This document shows positions 28,053 to 43,640 of a stretch of 64,000 bases of DNA, piece by piece; the first letter of the stretch is position 1; every line of letters begins with the position of its first letter. Source of the DNA: Silene conica (Eukaryota > Streptophyta > Magnoliopsida > Caryophyllales > Caryophyllaceae); NCBI GenBank assembly GCA_029255685.2, contig CM055312.2, positions 68,276,792 through 68,340,791 on the forward strand, written 5' to 3'. Made by a program: the position numbers and the translations under genes. The notes under the pieces are model-generated. The model had not been told where the DNA came from. It saw nothing but the letters and a program-made list of their open reading frames with translations, and ran no database searches.

Positions 28053-28313
28053 TATTTATTTATGTGTTAATATTTCATCAAATTTTAGTGATTTAGTGGT
28101 AGAAGCATTCTTTCATTATTAAAGCAGCACGGGATCAAGCCCCAAAATTGCGTTTTTATCTATTCATTTTGTATATTAAAATTAATTAAAAAAGTTCTTG
28201 AGAAGGGTCAAACCTACATTATTTTATTTGGAATTTACATTTATTTGACCACCATGACAATGAGAATATAATGATATTTTAAAGAAAAATAATGATACTT
28301 AAAAATAAGTACT

Positions 28314-31300
28314 TTGTATTTCGGTGATTCTTTTTATGCTGTCCATTATCGAATTATATTTTCAGGTTTTTTTGTTATGAATTTTATTGAATACTTTCAT
28401 TTCATAAATCCTAGATTCGCTACCGCGACAACAACCTCTTCCCTCTATCCCTCTATCCCTATCACGTTGTTGGTGTGGTCGTCGTCCTTGTCATTGCCTG
28501 CTGCGACTGCGCTTAATGGGGCTTGTGTTTATGCAGGTTGAAAGGGTAAATGACGAGAATAAGGTTTTTTTATTGTTGGTGCAATATGCTTTTATTTATC
28601 ATATTTTTTGACTGAAGCTAGGAGAGTAAAATCTAAAGATGTATTGAAGACAGTAAAGGTAAATTCTTAATTTTCTTGATGAAAAATTTGAGACGATCAC
28701 AAAATATTTTGATGATTTGCCACTTCCGATGTATTGACTTACAGACAGAAAGCGGAGTGTACGATTGTGTTGATTTCTATAAACAACCAGCATTTAAGCA
28801 TCCATTGCTACAAAATCACTCCTTCCATCCACAGGTTCTAACTTTTCCTATACTCATATTTTATCCGCATAATCCATCTGTCCTGAATGAATAAGACAAC
28901 ACAAATTCCAGTTTTTCACATTGGAGACGGACAGACTATCCGTCATAAGTTGAAGACGGATAGTTCCCCTCTCACAAAATGCAAGTGCCAAGACCCATGA
29001 AATGCTCCATTAATTCCTCCCACTCGCAGTGGCGTATGCAGGATTTTGACGTAGGGTGGGCACAAATTGTTTCTCGACAAAAAATTTCTTTAATTTATAA
29101 CGTAATTTTTTGTTTTGAATTTTGTTCTAGAATATTATGGTATAATGTTTAAAATGAAATGAAAAAAAAAATCTCAATGGATGTTTTTAACCTTACAGAA
29201 TAAAGAATTTAGTATATTATTAAGAATAACAATATATATTGGTACAAATATTTCAATCTTAGTAACCGTCTCTTTCATCCATATTCGATCACTAGCAATG
29301 TACGGTTTCAGTTTCTTTAAGTTATGAGCAACTTGATTTCCACTAATATTGTCTTATTTTTGTGGCGAATTTTAAAAGAATAATTTGACAAGTATGTTTA
29401 ATAATGATATAATAAATTTTAATAATCAATGAACAATCAATAGTAATGGTGTAATGGTTAACTAGTTAGTTTAGTACCTTGAACTTCAAGGATCAATCCT
29501 CTCAGCAAGCAATTTTTAAGATGGCCCAAAAATAATTTTCTGAATAAAAATGTATTCAATAAGATTTGAACCTGAGTCTCCTTTGCAATAGAACAATACT
29601 CTACCACCTAGACTACAAAGTTATTTTGATATTTATTGACACTTATATATAATTATTTTCTGAAACTCGGGGGAGGGCACGTGCCCGCCCTTTCCCTCCC
29701 CCAGATCCGCCCCTGCCCACTCGTCTTCCCACTTGTGTAATTGTGAGAGAGACGTATCCGTATTCAGCTTGTGACGGGTAGTATCCGTCACAAGCAAGAC
29801 TTATTGAATTCCAGTTTTTTTGCTCAAAAATATATCCTGAAAATGAAATTTAGTATATATCATTAGTTATGATCAGGGCCGGTCCTAAGCGTTTGGAGGC
29901 CCTAAACGAAATTGTAAGGCCCTAGCTTTCAAATTTTTTTTCAAATAATTCATATCTAATTACTTCGTGCAATTTAATAAATGAAACTAGGTGATGTTGA
30001 TTCTTGTAAAATATTAAAAGAAATTTAGTAGAAAAATGATTTTGAATTTGGAGAATTGGATAAGCTGTATCTTATAATTCAACTTCTTTATTGTCGGAAA
30101 ATTGTAAAAGATCAAATTTTTTTTCAAAGTTTAGATATTAACTTTATTAGAGGAGTACATTAAATGTATAATTTGGAAAAATTATATTTTGTTGAACATA
30201 ATTCGCACAAGACCTCGTAAGCATTGAAAATATTTTATAACTAAAGCATGGAAAAAAATATTTAAATGAGTGTGAATTCTAAAAATAAAATATGGAGAAA
30301 ACAAGCTTTATGAGAAATAGAACACATGATCTCTTGACACTTAGTAAAATGAAATACCACTAGACTTCTTACCATAATTTAAACTTTACATGTGATAAAT
30401 TATATATTTTGAACTAGATTAGAACCCGTGCAATTTTGCACGGAAATGCATAGTTAAATAGTTCTTAGTTTTATTAAAAACTGGAGTAATATTGTTATCA
30501 ATATGTTAGAATTAGTCAGGGCGACAATTCATCTTTTGAAATTTGAGACTTAGAGTAATATTTGGTCTCGGCTTTTATCTTTATTTATAAGTGTCAATTT
30601 TCCATTGCCCGACTATTACGGTTTTTCCCTTACTATCGATTATTGTTGTCATGTTTCAATTTGAAAACAATAATTGTTACATATCCGAAAATAGGCTGAC
30701 CTGAGACCCGAAATTGACCCAAACTACATCACCCAAATATGACCCAAATTCCAAATTCATCTGACTCGGCCCAAAAAATTTCTTAACTAATCTGACCTGT
30801 AATTGATCCAACCCGAAGTGGTATAATCTGAAACCACCCAACTCGAAAATAACTTGGAAAAACAAAAACTCTAATGAACAAAATGACTTGAAATGAGATT
30901 TCTCTCTTAATCATTGGCCCGACCCGACCCGTAATGATCCAATCCGATCCGACCCTAATTATCTCGAAAAAAATGATGAACCAAACTGATATGACCCGAA
31001 TTGACCCGATAGGACCTGAATTAAATTACATTAACAAATACGGAGTACTTCTTTACAAATAAGAAATTACCGACCGAGTAATACTTCGTAGACGTCGAAT
31101 TACTGAAGCAATTTCAAACAGATAAAAATTCTACACAATACAATCAAAAAAGAAAAATAAATTATAAATAGATATAGATAACGTGACTACATAAAATCAC
31201 AAAAAGAGAGTATAATAATACTGTAATATAATAATTACAATCAATATTAATAAGAAACTAAGTAATTATTTTTTTATCATAAATAACAAAATAGTTACTG

Positions 31301-34300
31301 AGCGGGAAAATATTTAACTAATGATTGTCATGTATCTAATGGTATCTCTATTATAATTATATATAGATAGATATATAGACTGTATAATTTAATATCTCAT
31401 ATATTAGTCTCTATTTGATTAAATAATAAGTCTTTCTTAAGACAGACCAATTACATACCAGTTGTGTAAATTACCCCATAGCTAATTATTAAAAATAGTT
31501 CTTAGTTTTATATTTAACCGTGACATAATAGCACTATTATAGAATTGAAAATATATGTTATAGTTACGCTTAAAATGGTAGTTTGTATCTCATTGAATTA
31601 ATTGGATCTTTGAATAATATTGCAGATGTAATTAATTATATGTGAGAATATTTTTTCCAAAAATTGTATGTGAGAATATTTTTTCGAGGTTTTAATATTG
31701 CACGGATAAATTTAATATTGCACGGATAATATCTTTGAATAATATTGCTCGCTGTCTATTGACACCAAGAAATGTCTAAATTTAAAAATATATAAAATAA
31801 CTTCTATAGAATATTTATATAAAATATTTTGCACGGATTTATATAGAAAATTTGTATAGTCTAAACACTTCTAAATTTATATAGAATATTTTTGCACCGA
31901 TATGTATAGCAATATTTTAGATTTTGAATATCAGTCTAATTTTATTAAATATTGCACTGACAGGCCATATATTCCCTATTTTGTATACATTAATCCGCGA
32001 AAATATTTTTTCCAAGATTTTCCAAAATCGATATTACATCATGGGAACTTGGGTGGGAAAATTTTTAATGTGAGAGTATCACGTGTCCAATTCATGTGTA
32101 ATGGTTCTTCTTATACACTTTTATATAGATAATACGACTCCTAATTTCACAATAATGGGCCCTTTTAAACTTGGGCCTTGGTAATTGCCCACCCTACCAC
32201 AGGGCCAGCCCTGGTTATGATTTTATGAATGACATAATTTTCTAAATGTAAATATTTATAATATTCTATTCAGTATTTTACATTCCTCAAAAAGTTATCT
32301 TCCGGTTTTTAATGATATTTTTTTTCCTATTTAAAATGTTTTACGATAAAATTTCATTAACCCGAGTTCTCCTGTACTTCGGTCTCATGCTGTGTTCTTT
32401 TTAAAAAATTTGGTCATTTTGTGATAAAAAGTGACTATTTTTTATTAATAGTGACAACTCTTAAAAAATAGGTCATTTTTGAAACATAAAAATGGTCACT
32501 ACTTTTCAAAATATGATCACTTTTCCACTGGTCGCATGTAGGGCTGTTAATGAGACGAGACAGCTCGCGAGCAACTCGAGCTCGGCTCGGTCAAAGCTCG
32601 GCTCGTGTGAGCTCAACTCGAGCTCGGGATCGGCTCGAGAGATTAACGAGTCAAGCCGAGCAAAGGCTGACTCGACTCGAAAAGCTCGCGAGCGGCTCGA
32701 ACATTTGAGATTACATACTATATTAATCATATTTTATAAAAATATGCTCATATTTATAAAATTATTTTATCATTATTATATCTTTGTATCATATATATCA
32801 AATATCTTGTTGTTGATTTGCTAAATATTTTTACATATAATCTTCGAACGTTGTTATTCAAAATATCGGAAAAAAAAATTAAAAAATAAACAATTTTATA
32901 TAGGCTCGATTTGGCTCGAGTTAGGCTCGAGCTCGTGTTAAAGCTCGCAAGCTTTGTAACGAGCGCATTTTTTTCAAGCTCGGGTAAGATCGGCTCGAGC
33001 TCGAGCTCGAGTTTTGGTAATCGAGCACGAGTCGAGCAAGGCCCAGCTCGGACTCGGGCTCGTTAACAGCCCTAAGTGCATTCGTCGTAAAGTAGAATTT
33101 ATGTCCATTAACATTTGAAGAAGTTGCAGCTAAAAAATGTTGATAGTAAAAACGAAATACTCGCTCTTATTCATAATAACCTTCCCTATTTCCTTTTTCG
33201 TCAATTCACAATATCTTCCATATTTCCTTTTTTGATAAAGTTTTTATACATATTTTAATCACCTCACTCCACCACAATACCCCACCATACTTATACTTTA
33301 TACTTATTTTAATTATCTTATTCATAACTATTATCCCACAATATATACCCTCTCTCCAATTAACCAACCCCACATCAATACTTTCCTTTATAATAATTTC
33401 CTCCTCATTTTTTGTGTCTTCCCCAAATAGGGAATGAATAGGAAGGAGTACAAAATAACATCATTACTTTCTCATAAAAGAGAAACTTTCCTTAAAAGTA
33501 CACAATTGATCATGACTTCTTACGACTTTAGTTTAATTTTTTTTTCAAATTAAAATAAATACAATGGTAAGAAACATGAAAAATAAATGAATTGAATACT
33601 CAATTTACGATTTATAAACAATACTTTAAAAAAAAGTAAAAACTAAATATACCTTGCTTAGGGTTTGAGATTTAGGGTTTAGGGTTTAGATTTAGGGTTT
33701 AAGATTTTAGAATTTAGGGTTTACACGGGTCTATACTAATTTGTAACTCTTTCAATAGTAATGACACCTAAAAATCTAGAGAGTCTATCGCATAAAATAA
33801 TCATTTGTACAATTTCTATTAGTAAGATTATTTACATTTACTCATTTTCTTATTTTTAATACCATTTTAACTTTAAAGCATATCAAATTAAAACGAGACC
33901 GTCTCTCAAAACCTAGAAGTTTAAAAATATGCATGGATTGCATGCTTAATGTTTTGAATCTTATTTCTTATCTTTTACAATCCGTCTATTACTCGAGTGA
34001 CCTTTTCTAACAAGAATACGCGTGAATATATATATAAGTTAGGGGCTGTTCATGGGCGCTAGTGCAGTATTGTGCGAAAATCCAGTCCATCCGGCTTAAA
34101 AATTTATCGGATTTGGGTATCTTATTTTAAAATAAAGGGTCAGGGGTTAACTCGGTCCAACCCATTTTAGTAGATGGGCCAGGCAAGGACAAGAGAAATG
34201 TAAAACGGACTGACCCATCCGGCCTGCTAAAGTAATATGAGCAATTAGTATATAATTAATAATGGGTTTAGAAATTAGAACCGGTGAATGAATATCTTGA

Positions 34301-37300
34301 AAAGTGAAAACGATTGAAAGCGTTATTTATTGATGTTAAGAACTAAGAACTTAATTCAATATAGACATTGCAAGTTTATTTTGCATTTTTAATTACTTAA
34401 TTAAAATTTTCTCAAAAATTAACAGAAAAATATGAGTCGGCAGCCCACGAGTTGTCCGAATTTAGCAGTTGGGCGGGTAAGGGCAAGGAGAAGTGACCCA
34501 TTACTTCGCCCTTACCCGCCCGCTATAGTCTTATAAGGCATTTTCTCTCTTTCGGCTCCGCCCACATCCGACCCAAACCAGCATTTGGACAGCTCTAATG
34601 TTATACTCCCTCCTATTCCATATTTTCTTCCCTATTTCCTAAAACGGATTATTCAGGTTTTCTTCCCCTTTCCTATTTTGGAAACTTTTATTCTTATTTT
34701 ATTCATTTTTCTCTCCTATTACCAAACCCCACCAACTCTTTTAACTCCTATTTTATTACTTTTTTAATATTTGTGGCTCACAAATTCTTATTTAATTCAT
34801 AATTATTCATCCCTATCTCCTATCACCAAACCCCACCCAATTTTTTACACTTATTTTATTCTTCGCCTTAATCTTCGTGCCCAACCCAAAGGGGGAACAA
34901 AATATGGAATAGGAGGGAGTATACTTTTGCAGATGGAGCCATCTTTGCCAAATTGGGTAATGGATGGTGAATTTTCAGATGACGTATCAAATGATATTCC
35001 AGTGACGAAATTAAATTGTCCAAAAAGTACAGTTCCCATAAGAAGATTAAACAGAGGTGATCTACGTTTACAAGCTCAGTTGCGTCGTGAATGTTATGCT
35101 CACTTAGGCGGAAATCACTCCAATGATATACCCTCTAAGATTTTTGTGAGTTTTTCCTTTTTCTTTTTTTATTCACTCTATTTCTCGGCATTTTTTTATG
35201 AAGAGAGGATACGTAGACACTACATTAATAAAAGTCACTAGCATTACAATAGTACATCATGGGGCGGGTTAGGGGATAATGCTATACTAACGAAGTCACT
35301 TTTACAAAAATGAAACAACGCTCGGTGCACTAGTCCAATGGAAGTTTCGATTGCATTGTTTCATGATTGTTCATGAAATAAGAAGTGGGCGAGTGAGTCA
35401 ACAACTAAATTGGTCAATCTTCATTCGAGTTGGATCTTCAAAAATAGAGACACTTAATTGTTCCGTGCAAGCCATAATAATGTTAGCAAGAGAGCACAAG
35501 GGGGTGTTAGTGGAACAAATAACGACATGGTTGATTCCCCTTCGTAAGGTTTTTAGGGGTTTTAGGGTTACCAAGGTTCGAACTCATAACTTTCGGTCAC
35601 ACTGGCTCTGATACCATGATAGGTGAATTACCTCAACCAAAATTCTAAGGTGATGGTTGAGGGTCAACTATTATTAATATTTCCATTACGACAACAGTCC
35701 ATGCGTGAGCTTTGCACAACGCATACATAATCAAGCCACATATTATGAGGTAAACGCCGATGGTCACCATAGGGGCGCTTATTGCGCATGGTTCAAACGT
35801 TTCATAAAATGAAGGAGAAAGGGTGGGCCAAAAAACGCAAGGAGATTGAAGGTTGGAGGGAAAAATAATTGTTGATGGTGAAGTTAGAAGTTGCTAGATC
35901 AGACATATAAGCAAAGAGGAGAGAGTGGTAGAGAGCATAGCGAACTTTTTGACGAAATAAGGCTTTTAACCAAACTTTTTCTCGCTTTGGGGCCCATTTG
36001 AAAGTATTTCTTCCAAATGGGTCCACGTCATCACTTTTATTTTTTTATTTTCCAAATTTTTCTACAAAGCCGTTGCTTAAAGTAGCGGCTTCATCCGTAT
36101 GTTTAAAAAAAAAAAAACACACAACAAAACCGCTGGTTAAGCTTCCCTATATTTTTAAAAAAAATGAAACAAAATGGAAATGAAAATAAAACCCAAAATG
36201 AAAACAAGGCAAGCCGATAGGCTAGATAACGGCTTGTCCTTCATAAAACTATATTCCCTTATCGCACATATCTCTCCTTCCTCTTATATTCTTGCCCAAT
36301 TCACAAATACCAATTCGTTATCTTCATCATCAACATTATTCAATCACTTGATCATGCCAATTATGAATGGTATCTTTGAAGTGAGGAGGTTGTTCCGGGA
36401 AGTCTGAGATCTACGAACCAGAAGAGGAGCTCTTGGGAATATCCTCTCGGAGTGCTTGAAGCCTTTGTTTTGCATCATCCATCGGCGGGGTGGCCACTTT
36501 CTCCGGGAGAGGGTAATTGATTACAAGAGACCGAAGGACCGTGTGGTTTAAGAAAGCAACGACTGTCTGAAATTGGTAAGGACCAAGCCCCGGAGCCTCA
36601 TTTTCTGGGCACGAAAGATGACTAGCCCGGAGTCTCATTTATAGCTTGACCACAAGGAGAGAATTTTATCTCAAGGACGAATCCGAACAAGTCGAAAGTG
36701 GTCTATTGTGTCAACGGTTGAGGACAATTTTCGATTTCGGATATAATGACGATGATGATGGATTGATGATGATGATTTGAATTGATGAACAATGGTGATA
36801 AATGTTGAGGGTGAATTGATTGAATGTTGATTAATGATGATGATGATGATTGGGGTATGAATGGTGATGAAATCGTGTTAATGGTGAATGATGGTGTTGA
36901 TTGATGGTGAAGATGAATGATGGAACGCGATGATAATAATGGTCGAAGGTGATGTTGGTTGATTAATAGAGGTAGATGATATGTGATTGTTGAATAGCTA
37001 AAGCCGTCGGCTAACATAGCGGCTTTACTTATTTTCATAGTTTGTGTTTTATTTTCATTTTTATTTTGTTTCATTTTTTTTTAGAAAGTAAGGAAGCCGC
37101 TGGTAACCAGCGGTTTTGTTGTTTTTTCTTTTTCTTAAAACTTACAGGTAAAGCCGCTACTTTAAACAACGGTTTTGTAAAAGAATGAAAAAAAAATTAA
37201 AGTGATGACGGGGACCCATTTGAAAGAAATAATTTCAAATGGGCCCCAAAGTAAGAAAAAGTTTGGTTAAAAGCCTTAATTTCGTCAAAAGTTCGAGCAT

Positions 37301-39010
37301 AGCTATATTAGTGTTATTATTCAATTAATGTTCGTTTTTTTTCCATGTTTGTTGACTGTTGTAGCTTGCGATGGTTCAATCGAAAGCTGGACAGCCAAAA
37401 ACATTTTACGGAATCGGTTCAACATTATCTATTTACAATCCATCTATTAGTCAACCTGAATATTCTTCGGCTGAAGTTATGATTAAGGGTGGAAACGATG
37501 TTATCATTGCTGGCTGGACTGTGAGCTTGCTTTTCTTTTCTTTCTTTTTTTTATGTGTGACGACTTGACGAGGGAACCTACAGCGGCTACCTTCGGTGTC
37601 CACTGAGTAAATCTTCGGTTATATGTGATAGCCTGCAAAACACGTATACCAGATAAACCACTCGAGGGTGACATGCTCGAAATCTACCATAATTTAAGTA
37701 AAATTCAATTATATTAAGATCACCCCCTAGTTTCATAATAACCTTCTTACTCGACTTTAACTTTGAGTCTTTGACTATAAATACATTCCAAATATATATA
37801 AATCACTTAAATATATAGAAGTCGCATTAGTTGAGTGCTCTACAAACACTAATAGAAATAAATATCATTTACGTCTCCTTAAAATAGGTTATTTGAGACG
37901 TTTTGGACATAGTAGTAAATGATTTATTACCATTTACCCCATAATGGTTCATAATCATATAATTATTTAATTTGGCTACTACTTGTGATTTAGGTAAATC
38001 CAAACCTATACAAGGATACTCAAACTCGGAGCTTTACATACGCAGTCGTAAGTGCTCTACAAAATTTCAATAAGCTATCAGATTACTTAAATAAACTTAA
38101 TTTAGAAGATTGTGTTTCATTTATCAGAATTTAATATAGACATGACTTTTTATTTTAACTTCACTAAAAATTTCCAATTATGAATGTGTTTCACCAAACT
38201 GAGTAAAGAAAAAATATTTGAACATGAATTCAAATAATTTGGGATTTTGGAATTAATATTTGATCAAAAATTTTGATTTTCAATAATTGTAAGATATTTA
38301 ATTTAGTATATTTATTCTTAAAATAAGATATGTGATTAAAATTGCACATTGAGAGAAACGCATGGGATCAATTTGCTACATTTCTTAGTTAAGGAACTTA
38401 ATTGTACATTTGTACATAATATCAAATTTATTGTCGTAATTTGCTATATTTCTTATTCTAAGTTACCAAATGTTAATTACATTTTTAACTAGTTTACCAA
38501 ATATTCAGCTATATTACATCAATCATAATCTTGAACTAACTTTCAATTTTCAACTAATTTTTAATTTTATATTCAGCTATAAATACATTTTATTTATATA
38601 CTGAGTAGTGAGTACGTACTTATTTTCTTTAAGTGTTTAAAAAACAGGATGCGAAATCCGGAGATTGGTGGCTTCAAACAGGAGGTAAGAGTGTAGGACG
38701 AATAGGGTTTTGGCCAAAGAAAATATTTAAAGGTTTATCGGAGTCCGGTAGCTACGTTGCATGTGGAGGAGAAGCGTCTGGTCTACCTACTAAAATAGGT
38801 TTCCCAGAAATGGGATTTGGTATTCGACCCGAACTTGGTGGAGGAAGAGAGTGGCCTTTTTGCTGGAATACTAAGGTAATAAACGCAGATAAAAAAGCTG
38901 TCATCTATGACGATTTTGAGGAATTTTCAAGAAGAACTCCTCAATATGTTGTTTATTATGATGAGCGTAATCATCGTGCCATTTTTGGTGGCCCTAAGCA
39001 TCTAGCGTAA
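28314..39010 (+). CDS. Neprosin-like (DUF239) gene, seven exons, probably without protease activity
   Basis: Proposed exons: 28377 (or 28314)-28536, 28618-28658, 28745-28834, 34933-35145, 37365-37520, 37994-38047, 38648-39010, all GT-AG and phase-consistent, giving about 358-379 residues. Exons 2-7 show family features in order: YDCVDFYKQPAFKHPLL (activation domain), CPKSTVPIRRLNRGDLR, AMVQSKAGQPKTFYGIGS, AGWTVNPNLYKD, SGDWWLQTGG, CGGEASG and a final YYDERNHRAIFGGP. Neprosins are secreted glutamic endopeptidases with two catalytic Glu. The GGE motif is kept, but the family EAGW motif reads IAGW here, so one Glu appears lost. About 50 residues with the GCYN cysteine motif, normally between FTY and the SGDWW region, are absent. 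Exon 1 and the start are uncertain, and the signal peptide is weak. It may be a pseudoenzyme or decaying gene. Confidence 0.72.
28917..29806. mobile_element. MITE flanked by a 13-bp direct repeat, interrupted by an hAT element
   Basis: AATTCCAGTTTTT occurs at 28904-28916 and 29807-29819. Between them the left arm (GAGACGGACAGACTATCCGTC) is inverted relative to the right arm (GGTAGTATCCGTCACAAGC). Without the hAT insertion the element is about 200 bp. The direct repeat could be a target duplication, longer than most MITE families make. It shares GTGACGGAT words with 27065-27245. Confidence 0.6.
29027..29715. mobile_element. Non-autonomous hAT element (689 bp)
   Basis: The exact 8-bp target duplication CCCACTCG lies at 29019-29026 and 29716-29723. 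Inverted ends are CAGTGGCGTATG and the complement of CAGATCCGCCCCTG. An 8-bp duplication and CAG(T/G)GGCG ends are typical of hAT. No transposase frame. It sits inside the MITE at 28917-29806. Confidence 0.88.
29874..32213. mobile_element. Non-autonomous hAT element (2340 bp)
   Basis: The exact 8-bp duplication GTTATGAT is at 29866-29873 and 32214-32221. Inverted ends are CAGGGCCGGTCCTAAG and the complement of CACAGGGCCAGCCCTG. There is no transposase-length frame. A Helitron with a 3' terminus at 30414 lies inside, and 30690-31020 is rich in GACCCGA-like words. Confidence 0.87.
30414..31371 (-). mobile_element. Helitron nested in the hAT element
   Basis: On the minus strand the 3' end is the hairpin CCGTGCAAAATTGCACGG, a spacer TTCTAAT, then CTAG, with host A on the left. 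A candidate 5' end TCTATCTATATATAATTA on the minus strand at 31371 has T next to it. The 3' end is well supported, the 5' end less so. No Rep/helicase frame. Confidence 0.55.
32539..33074. mobile_element. hAT-like non-autonomous element rich in GCTCGAG words
   Basis: TAGGGCTGTTAATGAGAC at the left is inverted relative to CGGGCTCGTTAACAGCCCTA at the right. Both arms are packed with AGCTCG/CTCGAG repeats and the centre is AT-rich. No clean 8-bp target duplication is visible, so the class is inferred from the termini. Confidence 0.6.
33160..33448. mobile_element. Stowaway-type MITE
   Basis: Ends CTCGCTCTTATTCATAATAA and GAATGAATAGGAAGGAG are inverted relative to each other, with TA on both sides. 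Length 289 bp, more diverged than the copy at 27758. Confidence 0.7.
33656..33725. repeat. Degenerate telomere-like (TTTAGGG) tract
   Basis: About eight TTTAGGG or near-TTTAGGG words in 70 bases (GGGTTTAGGGTTTAGATTTAG and neighbours). This is the plant telomere repeat at an interstitial place, degenerate and short. Confidence 0.6.
34044..34600. mobile_element. hAT-like non-autonomous element
   Basis: TAGGGGCTGTTCATGGGC at the left mirrors the complement of GCATTTGGACAGCTCTA at the right. The interior has GGGTCGGATG-type words in both orientations. I see no exact 8-bp duplication; assignment rests on the ends. Confidence 0.5.
34606..34919. mobile_element. Stowaway MITE directly upstream of exon 4
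   Basis: Ends CTCCCTCCTATTCCATATTT and AAATATGGAATAGGAGGGAG are inverted copies, flanked by TA. The element ends only 13 bases before the exon 4 start at 34933, so its edge has become part of the 3' splice-site region of the intron. Confidence 0.83.
35942..37294. mobile_element. Long-TIR Mutator-like (MULE-type) element in intron 4
   Basis: The exact 9-bp target duplication GAGCATAGC lies at 35933-35941 and 37295-37303. Terminal inverted repeats of about 290 bp begin GAACTTTTTGACGAAATAAG (left) and GAACTTTTGACGAAATTAAG (right, complemented). A 9-bp duplication with long TIRs is the Mutator pattern. No transposase is present. The middle (36240-36995) holds a 75-codon minus-strand frame at 36411-36638 and a GATGAT-rich tract. 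Confidence 0.88.
36411..36638 (-). CDS. Hypothetical 75-residue frame inside the MULE-type element
   Basis: Starts MRLRASHLSC and ends PKSSSSGS. The base composition is more balanced than its surroundings, with a varied amino-acid mix (FQTVVAFLNHTVLRSLVINY), which makes it more coding-like than other short frames here. It may be a captured gene fragment or an ORF of the element. I do not recognise a domain, and no promoter was identified. Confidence 0.3.
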   Translation of the reverse strand: MRLRASHLSCPENEAPGLGPYQFQTVVAFLNHTVLRSLVINYPLPEKVATPPMDDAKQRLQALREDIPKSSSSGS

Positions 39011-39204
39011 TCTCTAATCTCTAATGTTTTTTTGGTGAAATTGAAAATACCATTAAGGACAAAACAAAGGTTTTACAAGCTAATCGTTTTACCATACAAT
39101 AAACATTTTTACGAGTAATCTCTAATGTTTTATTAGCATCATTAAGTGAAATTCAAGATAATAATATTGTTTTATAATAATGTCTTGTGCTGATTTCATA
39201 ATGT

Positions 39205-39207
<3 letters not shown>

Positions 39208-39274
<67 letters not shown>
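39208..39274. repeat. (TA)n microsatellite, 67 bp
   Basis: Uninterrupted AT/TA dinucleotide run directly left of the inverted-repeat element at 39275. Confidence 0.9.
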
Positions 39275-43174
<3,900 letters not shown>

Positions 43175-43251
<77 letters not shown>

Positions 43252-43256
43252 ATATA
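43175..43256. repeat. (TA)n microsatellite, 82 bp
   Basis: TA run with a single C at 43250, between two inverted-repeat elements. Confidence 0.88.
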
Positions 43257-43640
43257 GGGTTGGGATCCGGTGAGAACCACCTTACAATGAAAACCGGTGA
43301 GAACTCTTTCTTACGGAGTTTTTTTAAAAAAATTAATGACATAATTGGATTCGGCATGGAATTTTATGGCTAGAGAACATATTTCTTGGTCTAGAAAATA
43401 AATACTAGTGGCGGAAAAATGATAGATACGAAAAAATAGATAGTAGGTGCATGCAAATAAATAAAACGTATCTCACCTTGATTTCCGTCATTAGTATTTA
43501 TTTCCTAGACCAAAAAATATGTTCTCTAGCTATAAAATGCCATGCCGAATCCAATTATGTTATTAATTTTTTTAAAAAAAGTCTGTAAGGTAGAGTTCTC
43601 ACAAGGTTCCCATTGTAAGGTGGTTCTCACCGGATCCCAA

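Larger units (their letters stand above)
28835..34932 (+). other. 6.1-kb third intron of the neprosin-like gene, filled with mobile elements
   Basis: Starts CAG/gttcta and ends tttgcag before codon ATG of exon 4. It holds a MITE with a nested hAT element, a 2.3-kb hAT element with a Helitron inside, two Stowaway MITEs, two hAT-like elements and a telomere-like tract. The rest (32222-32538, 33449-33655, 33726-34043) is AT-rich DNA with nothing recognisable. Confidence 0.65.

Noticed and set aside
35605..35625. GCTCTGATACCATGATAGG as another initiator-Met primer site
   Set aside because: Matches the primer-site word, but no LTR end or gag lies beside it; probably an old remnant or chance.
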